Assembly: GCA_026122225.1 (NCBI GenBank)
Contig: JANEZZ010000307.1
Location: 806,001 to 870,000, forward strand
Source of the DNA: Heloderma charlesbogerti
Lineage: Eukaryota > Chordata > Lepidosauria > Squamata > Helodermatidae
DNA length: 64,000 nucleotides
Reading direction: 5' to 3'
Shown here: positions 48,104 through 58,440 of the stretch, piece after piece
Numbering within the stretch: the stretch's first letter is position 1
Layout: every line of letters begins with the position of its first letter
Program-made: the position numbers and the translations under genes
Notes under the pieces: generated by a model
Database searches by the model: none
Seen by the model: only the letters and a program-made list of their open reading frames with translations
Told to the model about the DNA's origin: nothing

Positions 48104-48245
48104 CCCTACCCCAGGGGTGGGGAACTTGTCTCCTTGCTGATGTTGGACTACAACTTCCATAATCCCTGACCATTGGCCATGCTGACAGAGGCTGATGGGA
48201 GCTGGAGTCCAACATCTGGAGGGCCACAAGTTCCTCACTCCTGCT
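48104..48245. mobile_element. Palindromic MITE (Chompy-like)
   Basis: ccaggggtggggaacttgtc / agggccacaagttcctcact and gttggactacaacttcc / ggagctggagtccaac. Foldback with small loop. Confidence 0.68.
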
Positions 48246-50865
48246 GTATCCCATCCACATTCCTCATGCATCCTTACATGGTCTTTCCACCATCTTTTGT
48301 CTTCTCCCTCGATTGTAAGTTGCAGGGATTGTGTTTCAGCCATTTTCTCTGCAGTACCTAGCATGTGACTGATCAATGTGAAATACTGGCAGCCTTAGTA
48401 GTAACAGATGTCTCCCACTCTGTGGGTACAGGGCAGGGTGCTTAACAGATCACTCCTGATCAGTTCTAAACATTAAGTAGCTATATGGTCTGACAGCACT
48501 GGACACCAGTAGTCAAGTCCATTATCTGTGAGGTTGCCATGGAATTTTGAAACTCGAGTGCTTTGGAAGAATGTGTGTTTGTACATAGACACTCACGCAC
48601 ACCCAATTTAGATGGGGTCAAAGTATGAGTGAGTTCTGCCAGAAGAAAGACATATTTTACAAACCTCTAACATACCTTCGTGAATTGGAGAGTTCTGCTA
48701 CCACACCATTCACTAATTCTGTTGACATAACCAATTGGAATATAGTTATACTATACAAATCTTCACTATTTTATCCAGCAGGGGGCTGTATCCACTTGAT
48801 GTCCATTTTCTTGATAAAAGTTGGTAGGCCCTAGTTTAAAATTTGCACTGGAGATGAGAGGAAAGCAAAACAAAAGTAAACATGCTTCCAGGGGCTGTTG
48901 CAAAAAAGCACAAGCCTCAGTCCTACACAAAGCAGGTGGCTGCTGTGCATACATTTCCCTAGGCTGAAATGCCAGGGCCGAGAGCTGGGGCAGGATCACC
49001 AAGCCTGCGTTTAGAGGGGGGGAAAGGTGTGGTGGGATGGATTCAGGGCTCCCTCACACGGAACTTTTATCCTGCAATTGAGATTGCTCCTTCATGGAAG
49101 TCTGCGGGCTCTTTACATGACACCGTGATCATTCAAGGCTTCTCCTGCACTAAATGCCCTTTGTTCCATTTTTATATAGATCACAGATAATGAGCTATAA
49201 ATTACCCCGTTGTGTTCCACTTCAGTCTCCTCCGTGAAAAGAGTAAAACCAGCAAGAAGAGGAGCAGCATCAATGAAAGATAATGGAAGGCTCAAACGGG
49301 GAGAAGGAGGGGGTGGGGGGAAAGGAAGCACGTGAAAAAGGGAGTCGTTGTGATCCTGCATTTAAAATGGAAGCAGAAAGCACCGTTTTAAATGCAGGAT
49401 TTTAGGCTGGTGTAGAGATGCCCTAGTCATCCCCCAGAACAGTTGGTTCGTCCTGATCCAGCGAAGGATACATGTGCTTCAGAACGTGTATGGCCCTATG
49501 TGGAACAAAACATTTTTTCTACACGGATATCATCTCCATGCATGGGGAAAAAGTGCACTTCTGTGTTTTGTTTTTAAAATAATTCATTTTCTTCAATATA
49601 CAAAACAAAACATACAGGGTTGGATCCAAGATTGGCCTTCCACCAGAGGAAAAATGAGAGGAGAAGGGTCCACTCGCAGAAGGTCTTTCCGGCTAATATT
49701 TAGAGATCCCTTCCACACACACACCCCACAGCTCATCCCATTCAGCAGGGATTCCTGTGAACTTTTCTACATGGGGCATTTATCGTGCACTTGACAGGGT
49801 AGCAACTCATAGTAAACAAGTCAAAGTTGTTTACAGGTTCTTTCAACAATGTTGTGACCCTCCAGTTTCACTTCTATGTCTAACCAGCACTTTCAGCAAG
49901 GTTTTTTTGGAGCAGGGAAAATGCAGCATTTAATTGTGAAAGGGAAAGAAAGTGTGATTTCCTCTTGTGTATTTGCCCTATTCTGCTCTACCACAGTGCC
50001 ACCTAGAGGTTATGTAGCAGAAAAGCAGAAAAGGAAACATCATGTGGTAGTCGGATCTCAGTTCTGTGATGAAACAGTAGAAACAGCCAATTAACAGCCT
50101 CATGTAGAAAAGCTCAGACTCTCTATGTTACATTTTCAGGGGGCTACCATGGAGAGGGAGCACAGAGAAGTCCAGTCCTGCCAACACAGTTTATGAAGCT
50201 TCAATCTGGATCCAACCCTTTATATAAGGACAAAGAGGTCATAAAACAAAATAAGCAGTTGCCATTATACAAAACATTATACGATCACAGTTGTATAATT
50301 TCCCAATTAAATATAAATTAAATTTGTTCACTGTTTCCAGTTGGTTCAACAACACTCACATCTCGGACTAGGTCCTGGGCAGCACCACTTAGGATTAATT
50401 AAGTCCAGGGTCATCTTCCCTTGGGTTGGTTCCATAACCAACTGTTCTAGGGTAGAGGCGTTTAGGGCACTGAGAAATTTAATTTCTTTGTTGTGACTGG
50501 AATATGAATTCATCTGATCAATGTGGAGGCAATTGAAGTCATTCTTTATTACAACATTTCCTCATTTGGATGCCTCCCTGATTTCATTTTCCATCTTAAG
50601 ATCACCCTGAGCATTCTGGTCCAGGGGACAATAGCGTGTCCCCAGTACTAAATTACTTTTGGAGCCTGGTATTGTCACCTACAGAACTTCTAAGGATGAG
50701 TCTACCCCATTTAAGGTCTAGTCTGCTTGACACTATGCCCTCTTTAACGTACAGAGTGAAACCACCTCCAGTACACCCTTCCTTGTCCTTTTCATAGAGT
50801 TTATATCCAGAAAAGACCATATCCTACTGGTTCCATTCCACCAGGTTTCCCTTATGCCCACTATA
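48246..50865. other. Intergenic region, mostly unassigned
   Basis: Contains family S (49047-49425). Around 49610-50225 is a stretch ending ttcaatctggatccaaccct that looks repetitive but unassigned. No host exon, RNA gene or other element recognised. Confidence 0.55.
49047..49425. mobile_element. Interspersed element, family S
   Basis: Second good copy of the element at 14766-15135: gctccttcatggaagtctgc, aaatgccctttgttccattt, ttaccccgttgtgttc and the paired catttaaaatggaagcag / accgttttaaatgcagg. Ends gctggtgtagagatgccct. Confidence 0.68.
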
Positions 50866-51128
50866 ACCCAGTTCACATGTCATGCTGCAATTCCTGGGTT
50901 GTTTAACCCAGGAATTGCTGGGAACAAGCAAAGTGATGAGCATGCTGCCTCCCATGGTCTGTTCATTTCCACTTTCAATTAATAACCAGGAACACCCCAT
51001 TCTGGGGGCGGGGGGCTGTGACATGCAAACCCAGAACTCTCTGGATTGTTTGTGGGTTGAACAACCTAGGGTTAACTCAACATAGGGTTAGCCTATGATT
51101 TGTTGGGCTAACTCTGGGTTGTTGCTTA
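50866..51128. mobile_element. Palindromic foldback element, family P, left part; interrupted by the retrovirus
   Basis: Begins acccagttcacatgtcatgc then aattcctgggttgtttaacc and runs to gggctaactctgggttgttgc. The right terminal arm is missing because the retroviral LTR starts at 51129. This order implies the provirus is younger. Confidence 0.65.
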
Positions 51129-51395
51129 TGTTAGAAAAAGTTCTTGCTTCTGGTTAAATGAAAGGCCAGGCAGGCGACAGTGGAGCCAAGAAAGTTTTAA
51201 TCGTTTTGCAAAACGGGTACAGAGCAGTCTGGACACAGGGCGTGGTGCACCCAACCTTTTTATACCCACCCATAATGGCTCAGTACTTTTCCATCAGCTC
51301 TCTACGCATACTCTCGACTTAAGCTGACTCATTGGTCACGTGGCCTGCCTACATATCCGAGTCACTAGCTACTTCTGGCATCTTTTTATCTAACA
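51129..51395 (-). repeat. ERV 3' LTR
   Basis: 267 bp, with TGTTAG...CTAACA inverted ends. On the minus strand it has a TATA-like TATAAAAA (51257-51264) and an ATTAAA polyadenylation signal (near 51198-51204). It is preceded on that strand by the polypurine tract. Flanked outside by CTTA. Confidence 0.93.
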
Positions 51396-51410
51396 CTCCC
51401 CCCTTTAAGG
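51396..51410 (-). other. ERV polypurine tract
   Basis: Minus strand reads CCTTAAAGGGGGGAG, directly abutting the 3' LTR. This is the plus-strand DNA primer position of retroviruses. Confidence 0.88.
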
Positions 51411-51452
51411 CTTTACTCATGTCTCACAACTTGGTTTTGGCGGTCCGAGTGC

Positions 51453-52160
51453 TTAGCTGGTCGTTTCGGCTGTGTCGTATAGTAGGAGCATTTGTTTTGA
51501 CAAAGCACTTTCAATTAATCTTTGGGACAGGCCTCTGGCACATGGGATGATGCAACAGCCAAACAGCACTAAGATTCCTATCACCACTACCAATGAGATA
51601 AGGACGGAAGCTGCCAAATGCTTCCATTTGCTGAACCACTTTTCTAGCCAAATGGTGAGGGGGTTGTTGATCCCAGAATTTTTGGCCAATTCCTCAGATA
51701 GGGTGGTAAGACCCTGCAGTGCTTTTGCCACTGTGCCATCAGGAGCGGTGTTATTAGGGATGAAGGTGCAGCACCTTCCGCCCAACATCACACACACCCC
51801 TCCTTTTTCTGCCAACATCATATCAAGAACACGCCGATTTCCTCAGGCCATTTGGCTAGTGGCGTCTAATTGCTCAGCTAAACCTTTTACGGCATCTCGT
51901 GTATAGTTCATGAATCGTTGTTGATTGTAATAGATGTAATTAATCCAATCCATGTTCTTATTTATGGTCGCCCACCAAAACAGGGTAGACTCAAATCTTG
52001 CGGCTATCTGGTTTCGTCCCTTGAATTTATCTGGGACCCCCCTTGGGACTCCTATTGAATCTATATATATTTGACTGTCAAAGGGGGTTGTGAAAGTTTT
52101 ATGCCCTTTCTGGGCATTCTTCAAACTTTTGTCAGGGCGACGGGCAGGGCTTCGACCCAC
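51453..52160 (-). pseudogene. ERV env transmembrane (TM) subunit remnant
   Basis: Minus-strand frame open except for one TGA at 51843-51845. It begins just after the deletion junction and includes the ectodomain segment NMDWINYIYYNQQRF, then a CX6CC motif (CVMLGGRCC, about 51768-51794), a heptad-like helix (KALQGLTTLSEELAKN), and one hydrophobic membrane span (about 51540-51617, ISLVVVIGILVLF) followed by a Cys-rich stretch and a short tail. The surface subunit, signal peptide and furin site are absent. My impression is that this env lineage resembles captured env genes known from fish and lizards. Confidence 0.85.
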
Positions 52161-53547
52161 GTGAGCTTAACTCCTCTCTGGAGTTAAGCTCGTCCTCTAG
52201 GTCAGGTCGGCCTTTCGTATCTAAGTCCAGTATCTCGAGGCAATCATGATCGGGTGGTCCGGGCTTATCTGGGCCCTGGAGTATTGGCAATAATGCGGCG
52301 ATGGTAAAGCTGGAACAAGCCTTAAAAGTGAGGCTCTCATTCAGAAGTAGGCTTTTCTCATATCTGGAGTGCCTGGCAGGGTTGAGGAATTTGCTTCCTC
52401 CTCCGGATCCCAGGATCTGCGGCACACCATGAGGGACCCAAATTTCAGTGGGTCCTCCTATCGTCATTTTCTCTGCCTCTGTGTTGATCAAGGCTGTAGC
52501 AGCCACAGCTCTAAGGCAGCTTGGCCAGCCCCTTGCTACAACATCTAGGACTTTGGAATAGTATCCCACGGGCCTCTAGGCTGGCCCTTTCTTCTGGCAG
52601 AGGACCCCTGAAACTGTCCCCTTATTTTCGTGTACATAGAGTCTAAAGGGTCGGTTGGGGTTCGGTATAGCCAGAGCGGGTGGAGTTACAAGGCCAGCTT
52701 TGAGACTGAGAAAAGCTTTATTCATCTCTTTGGTACATCTCCACTCCTTTAGTTTGTCTTTTTGCAGCGCCTCATATAGTGGTCACGCTATTTCTCCATA
52801 CTCTGCGATCCATAATTGGCAGAATCCAGTCAGTCCCAGGTAGGCCCGTAGTTCACGAGGAGAGGAGGGAGCGGGACAAGTGCGGATAACCTCGACCCTG
52901 TCTTGGCTAAAGCTTCGTGTTCCCTTCATTAGTTGATATCTGAGAAACTTCATGACTTGCTGGACTAGCTGCACTTTGTCTCTGGACACCTTGTAGCCCC
53001 CTTCGGCCAGATGATTTAGAAGGGAGATTGACCCTTCTAAACATTTGTCTTTGGTACAGGATGAAATCAGGAGGTCATCACAATACTGCAAGAGATTTAT
53101 CTCAGGGTGTCGGTGGACCCATGGCCCTAAATCTTTCTGAAGCTGTTGGCCAAAGGTGACTGGCTAGAGGTTAAGTCCCTGGGGAATCACTGTCCATGTT
53201 AATTGAACCTTCGTCTTGTCTTTTGGGTCCTCCCACTGGAAGGCAAATAACGGCCTCAAGTCTGGATGTAGTGGGATACTGAAGAAAGCATCCTTCAGGT
53301 CTATGATGGTAAACCACTCAGGGCTCTCTGGAATTTTTGTCAAGAGAGTGTGTGGGTTTGGCACCACAGGATAGGGGGCTTCTATCTGCTGGTTAGGAGG
53401 CGGAGGTCTTGCACCAGTCGATATCCTTTTCCTTCCCCTTTGGGTACCGCGAGGATGGGGGTGTTGTAAGGGGACATTATCTCGATTAGGCGTCCCTCTT
53501 TTTGCAGTCTTGATATTACTGGCTGTAGTCCCATTTTTCCCTGTCAC
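52132..53547 (-). pseudogene. ERV pol remnant: reverse transcriptase and connection domain
   Basis: The palm motif FTIIDLKDAFFSIPL lies near 53290 and QYCDDLLIS near 53070-53095, giving a YCDD catalytic box. Then come RAYLGLTGFCQLWI and the connection piece YYSKVLDVVARGWPSCLRAV (near 52510-52570). A TAG near 53164, a TGA at 52783-52785 and a further stop near 52575 interrupt one otherwise continuous frame. It stops at about 52190, where RNase H should begin, and joins env sequence. A short hairpin (cttaactcctctctggagtt) sits at the junction. Confidence 0.88.
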
Positions 53548-54080
53548 GAGAGAGGGTACTGCTTCACATGAACTGGCCTGGCTCCTGGTTTAAGAGGTAC
53601 TCTATAGGGTGCAGCTGTCTTGGCGTGGGCCGCCCCTCCTTTTCCAGCCCAAACCAGGGGATTAACTCGGTTTTCTATCTGTTTCCATTCTTCCCTCTCC
53701 TCTGCATGGGGTTCTGGCATGGCGTTTAAGAGTGCCATCTGATAACTACTACTTTGCTGTTTGGGAAGCTGCACCTCCATTTTCCCATCTGGGGTAAATG
53801 CAATTTCAAGTTGGAGTTTAGCCAATAGGTCTCTCCCTAATAATGCCACCGGACAAGAGGGGGTACAGATAAACACATGCTCTAAATGGGTGTTTCCAAC
53901 CTTAGTGAGGAGTGGTCGGGACAAAGGCACCCGGGTGGCTCTCCCTTCAACACCCATTATGGTGGTAGTCCCTCCTGTTCCTCTTGGTGGCCGAGTAAGA
54001 GGAAGGACTGACAGGGTGGCCCCTGTGTCTATGAGGGCATCGTAAGGTCAGCCCCCAACCTTAATTTTGACCATGGGGTC
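53548..54080 (-). pseudogene. ERV protease (pro) and start of RT
   Basis: The aspartic protease catalytic motif DTGA lies at 54018-54029 in ALIDTGATLSVLP, and the second conserved segment CPVALLGRDLLAKL at about 53840-53880. A TGA five codons before the catalytic segment interrupts it. Pro and pol are in one frame here. Confidence 0.87.
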
Positions 54081-54094
54081 CCTTCTAGCCTCTG

Positions 54095-55749
54095 TTAAGG
54101 CCAGGAGGGGGCCAGGATCCGGTCCGTCCTAGTCTTCCTAACATGGAGGACTCCTTGGGCTCCTCCCTCTGCGTCTTCCCTCTCTTTTCGTTTTAACGCT
54201 TCACATTCACGTTTCCAATGTCCAGTTTTCTTGCAGAAGGCACACTGGTCCTTCCCGAGGGGAGGCCCCTTTCTCCTTCCTTTCCCTCTCCTCTCCTCTC
54301 CCCCCCTCCCCTTTCTTCTCTTCTTCCCCTTTAAACACAGCTGCAATAAGCTTTGTCTGCCGCTTTTCGCGCACTTTCTTTTCTTCTTCTTCTTCTTCAC
54401 GTCTCTCGTAGACTTTTTGGGCCACTTCCACTAACACCCCCAGGTCCGCTGCCAGTCCTCCTTCGACTTTTTGCAATTTCTTTCTAATGTCTTGGCAACT
54501 ATTACCCATGAACTGAGTTGTGAGAATTCTCAAATTACTGGGGTCACTCAGGTCGATGTCTGTATATTTCCCAAAGGCTTCCCTCAATCTCTGAAGGAAG
54601 GCTGCGGGCGATTTGTTCTTATCTTGTTTTAATGTTAAAACCTTTGGTAAATTGGGGGCCTTTCGTGCTGCTTGTCTCATGCCCGCTAAAATGAGCTGAA
54701 AGTATCCTGCGTGCCGTTGCCTTTGTGCAGCGGTGGTTACTCCCCAATTGGGCCGTCCTAGAGGCAACACCACTACTATTTCATCTTCAGTCGCTTGGGG
54801 GCATTCCTCCCTAAGCTTGGCATGCGCCCCGGCAAGAATAGTGGGTTTCTGGCTGAGAAAACAAGTATTCAATAACATTTGAGTATTGTCCCAGGTGGGG
54901 TTGTGAGTGAGTCTCATGTTTTCCATTAAAGATGGGAGCGGTCCCCGATCCTCATCAAAAGGGGCGTTGAATTGTTTCCAATTGTACAAGTCAGATGTCG
55001 TAAAAGGGACATCTCTTGGGGATGTTGAGCAGTGGGATCCGGGACCTCTCTTATGCGGAGCCTCAGCTTGGTTGGTGGTTGGGGATCCTTCCGCAAATTA
55101 TAGGTGGAACCTCCCTTTTCCCCTCTACTCTCTGGGCTATCCGCCTTTTGTAAGACGGGTCCCACTTCTTCCCCCATCGTCTTTAGGGCTCTCTCAAGTA
55201 CCTCCACACACTGTTGGAGGCGATGACAGTCTTCCGTCATGAGATCACGATCTCCTACCTCTTTACGGAGCAAGTTTTCTGCCGAGGGGGGCCAACCAGG
55301 CAGGGTCACGTGATGCCAGACGTGGCTGTTCCATAGGGTGGGGGAAGTAATGGATCTTCCAGCACCATGGGTAGGGTGGCCGGTGGCTTTTGTTTTTTGA
55401 TAAGTCTAGTAGTTATTACGGGGAGGACCAGAGATGTGCATTTTACCACCCAAGTCGCCGGTCTTCCTTCTAAGGGCACATTCGTTGCCCAAGAGTCAAC
55501 GTAGGGGAACTGGTCCCAACTTCCCCTTTGGGTAACTATCACATGCACAGCAGATACAATTTCTGGGTCGAAGGACCCCTCGGGCAGCCACCACGGTTCC
55601 AATACCGGCCACTCCCAGCTACAAAGAAGGATGAGACCGTCCTTCGTCATTTTTGTTCCATAATCTTGCTTAAACTTATTCCAATTGCGTAAACAACATC
55701 CCAAGGGTGTCTGAGACTTTTCTTCAGGCCTAGAGTGGGATCCGCCCAT
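54095..55749 (-). pseudogene. ERV gag remnant (matrix, capsid, nucleocapsid)
   Basis: Starts near 55749 with MGGSHSRPEE, an N-myristoylation-type Met-Gly. The matrix frame runs to a TGA at 55306. A proline-rich linker frame (54926-55309) follows, then capsid (54207-54989, MYNWKQFNAPF, SPAAFLQRLREAFGKYTDID). A charged Glu/Lys-rich coil and one zinc knuckle, CAFCKKTGHWKREC (C-X2-C-X4-H-X4-C, about 54200-54245), are in a third frame. At least two frameshifts break it. Confidence 0.9.
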
Positions 55750-56149
55750 GACAGCAGTGGTTTCAGCCAACAATTCGTACGCTTCGCCCTCCTCTGACCC
55801 AGCCCGTTGCTGGGGTAGGGAAATGCAGATCGGGGCTCCTCACTCGCTTCGCCCTGAGGCATCTCACACAAATCTTGACACACACACACCACTGTCCCGC
55901 GAATTCCCCGCATGTAAGTTGTCAGTTACCCTGAAGTCTCAGTACTTCACCCGCAGCTGCGTCCAGCTGCCTCATGAATCCACTGTCGGTGCCTTAAAAG
56001 GGTGTTCTCGGTCTCCCTTACAATGGCGTTGGTCCCCAAGCGTCTCCCCGCCGCCAGGGAGGGGAAGGCAGTATAAGTTAACCGCCTGTGGCCACTTCCC
56101 CACCGCGGCCCCTCGGCTCGATGCACGAGGACGCGCCCCAGAAGGCACG

Positions 56150-56167
56150 ATCCGAGTCACAGCACCA
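56150..56167 (-). other. ERV primer binding site, tRNA-His type
   Basis: The minus strand reads TGGTGCTGTGACTCGGAT, three bases after the 5' LTR. It matches the 3' end of tRNA-His (TGGTGCCGTGACTCGGAT expected) with one mismatch. Confidence 0.85.
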
Positions 56168-56170
56168 AAT

Positions 56171-56440
56171 TGTTAGAAAAAGTTCTTGCTTCTGGTTAAA
56201 TGAAAGGCCAGGCAGGCGACAGTGAAGCCAACAAAGTTTTAATTGTTTTGCAAAATGGGTACAGAGCAGTCTGGACACAGGGCGTGGTGCGCCCAACCTT
56301 TTTATACCCACCCATAACGGCTCAGTACTTTTCCATCAGCTCTCTACGCATACTCTCGACTTAAGCTGACTCATTGGTCACGTGGCCTGCCTACGTATCC
56401 AAGTCACTAGCTACTTCTGGCGTCTTTTTATCTTTTTATC
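56171..56440 (-). repeat. ERV 5' LTR, outer tip disrupted
   Basis: Same sequence as 51129-51395 with about nine differences, nearly all transitions. The terminal CTAACA is missing: after tctttttatc come eight extra bases and then L2 LINE sequence. A stray TAACA follows the L2 tail at 57964-57968. Confidence 0.88.
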
Positions 56441-57962
56441 TCAAGGAGGCAGTGATAAGTCCGCTCTTAAAGAAGCCCTCCTTGGATCCTCAAGTTCTGA
56501 ACAACTTTCGCCCAGTCTCAAATCTGCCATTTTGGGGCAAGGTGATTGAGCGGGTGGTGGCGGTGCAGTTGAAGGCACACTTGGAAGAAACTGATTATCT
56601 AGACCCATTTCAGTCGGGCTTCAGGCCTGGGCATGGGACAGAAACGGCCTTGGTCGCCTTGGTGGATGATATGAGGAGTGCTCTGGATAGGGGTGAATGC
56701 TCCTTCCTTGTTCTCCTCAACCTCTCAGCGGCTTTTGATACCGTTGACCACGGTATCCTCCTGGACCGCCTGGAGGGGTTGGGCATTGGAGACACTGTAT
56801 TGCGGTGGTTCCGGTCCTTCCTCTCCGGCAGGTACCAGAGGGTAGCGCTGGGAGAGGAGGTTTCGGACCCGTGGCCACTTACTTGTGGGGTGCCACAGGG
56901 TTCCATCCTCTCCCTGATGCTATTTAACATCTATGTGAAGCCGCTGGGGGCTATCATCAGGAGGTTTGGGGTGCAGTGTCATCAATATGCGGATGACACA
57001 CAGCTCTACCTCTCATTCAAATCTTCACCAAGGTTGGCCGTAGAATCCCTGTCCACATGTCTGGAGACGGTGAGTGGCTGGATGGGGAGGAATAAGCTGA
57101 AGCTGAACCCTGACAAGACCGAGGTACTTTTGGTGGGAGACAAGAGGAGGCTGGGGGATGTTGACCTGGTGTTGAATGGGGTACGGCTACCCTTGAAAGA
57201 CCAGGTCCGCAGCCTGGGGGTCATTTTGGACTCCCAGCTGTCCATGGAGGCTCAGGTGTCAGCTGTGAGCCGGACAGCGCTGTATCAACTCCATCTGATA
57301 CGGCGGCTGCGCCCCTTCCTTCCCGACCATCTGCTCCCATCGGTAGTACATGCCCTGGTCTCCTCTCGTTTAGACTACTGTAATGCGCTCTACGTGGGGT
57401 TACCCTTGAAGACGGTTCGGAAGCTGCAGCTGGTACAGAACGCGGCGGCTTGCCTGATTAAAGGCAGCCGCCGGCGAGATCACATCACTCCAGTGCTGAA
57501 GGAGTTGCACTGGTTACCAGTTGTTTTCTGGGCCAAATTCAAGGTGTTGGTTTTGACCTTTAAAACCCTATATGGTTCCGGCCCAGCCTATCTTAAGGAG
57601 CGCCTCCAGCAACACCAGACAGGCCGCTTAACAAGATCAGCCTCGGATGGCCTTCTCTCTGTCCCATCAGCCAGGACAGCTAGACTGGTGGGGACGAGGG
57701 AGAGGGCCTTTTCTGTGGTGGCCCCCACTCTGTGTAACTCCCTCCCTAGGGAACTCCGTCATGCCCCCTCTTTAATGAGCTTCCGTCGTGCATTAAAAAT
57801 GTGGTTGTTCAGGCAGGCATTTGGGGTGGGTTAGGGTATTTTTAAAAAAAAATTATGGTAGAATTGTATTGTTTTAAATTGTTTTATGGTGTGTTGTGCA
57901 TCGCCCAGGGTGGCTGGGTGGCCAGCCAGATGGGCAATTGATACATTTAATAAATAAATAAA
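56441..57962 (+). mobile_element. L2-clade LINE, 5'-truncated, with intact RT frame
   Basis: Begins with the RT N-terminal part (EAVISPLLKKPSLDP) and ends with the 3' UTR (gggtggctgggtggccagcc) and an (AATA)n tail. The coding part is continuous to a TAG at 57832. It lies directly against the ERV LTR. Confidence 0.9.
56443..57834 (+). pseudogene. L2 ORF2 reverse transcriptase, uninterrupted C-terminal part
   Basis: About 463 codons without a stop: NFRPVSNLPFWGKVIERVV, FQSGFRPGHGTETALVALVD, AAFDTVDHGILLDRL, CGVPQGSILSLMLF, catalytic YADD in QYADDTQLYLSF, then the L2 C terminus (LKELHWLPV, VVAPTLCNSLP). The endonuclease domain is missing. The open frame extends upstream into LTR sequence, so an ATG at 56374 is accidental. 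Non-functional by itself. Confidence 0.9.
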
Positions 57963-58011
57963 ATAACACTGATAACACAAACACTCTGGCCCTAGGTAAG
58001 CCAATTAACAC

Positions 58012-58440
58012 ATGCAGACCCAGTTCAGATGTAACATGGGTTGTTTATTTATTTATTTATTTATTTAATTTCTATGCCGCCCCACCCCAGGGAGTAGCTG
58101 AAGCTCTCTGGGCAGTTCTTTTAACCATGGTTGTTTTAACCATGGGTAGTTGTGCCCATGCTGGAGCAAGCAAGCGTGCTGCCTCCTAACCACTCACCCA
58201 CTTCCGCTTTTCTTCCGCTTTGCTAAACAACCGAGGAATACCCCAACAACAAACCATGGGTTGAAACTCTGGGTTATTTTATCTCAACAAACCAGAGTTC
58301 TGGGTTCACATGTCACGTTATTGTTTACCAGCATGGAAGAAAAACAGAAGTGGACATATGGCTGGGAGGCAGCACACTCACTCGCTCCTGTGCAGTCATT
58401 ACTACCCATTTTTGAAATAGCCCATGGGTAGTTGTTACGA
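58012..58440. mobile_element. Palindromic foldback element, family P, with an L2 tail inserted
   Basis: Left acccagttcagatgtaacat then gggttg; right aatagcccatgggtagttgt. Inner inverted words: accatgggtagttgtgccca and gttctgggttcacatgtcac. A (TTTA)n plus atgccgccccaccccaggga then gctctctgggcagtt segment (58042-58120) is an inverted L2 3' end. Confidence 0.65.

Larger units (their letters stand above)
51129..56440 (-). mobile_element. Endogenous retrovirus, gammaretrovirus-like, internally deleted provirus
   Basis: Old proviral copy read on the minus strand. Order: 5' LTR (56171-56440), primer site, gag, pro, RT, then a jump to the env transmembrane subunit, polypurine tract and 3' LTR (51129-51395). 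RNase H, integrase and the env surface subunit are absent, so it is about 5.3 kb rather than the usual 8-9 kb. Gag-like matrix, a single CCHC zinc knuckle, DTGA protease and CX6CC env point to a gamma/epsilon-type class I ERV. Stops and frameshifts occur in every gene and it cannot replicate. The LTRs differ at about nine sites by eye, so it is not ancient. Confidence 0.93.

Noticed and set aside
51453..52160. A working captured env (syncytin-like) gene
   Set aside because: There is no surface subunit, signal peptide or cleavage site, and a stop lies in the ectodomain.
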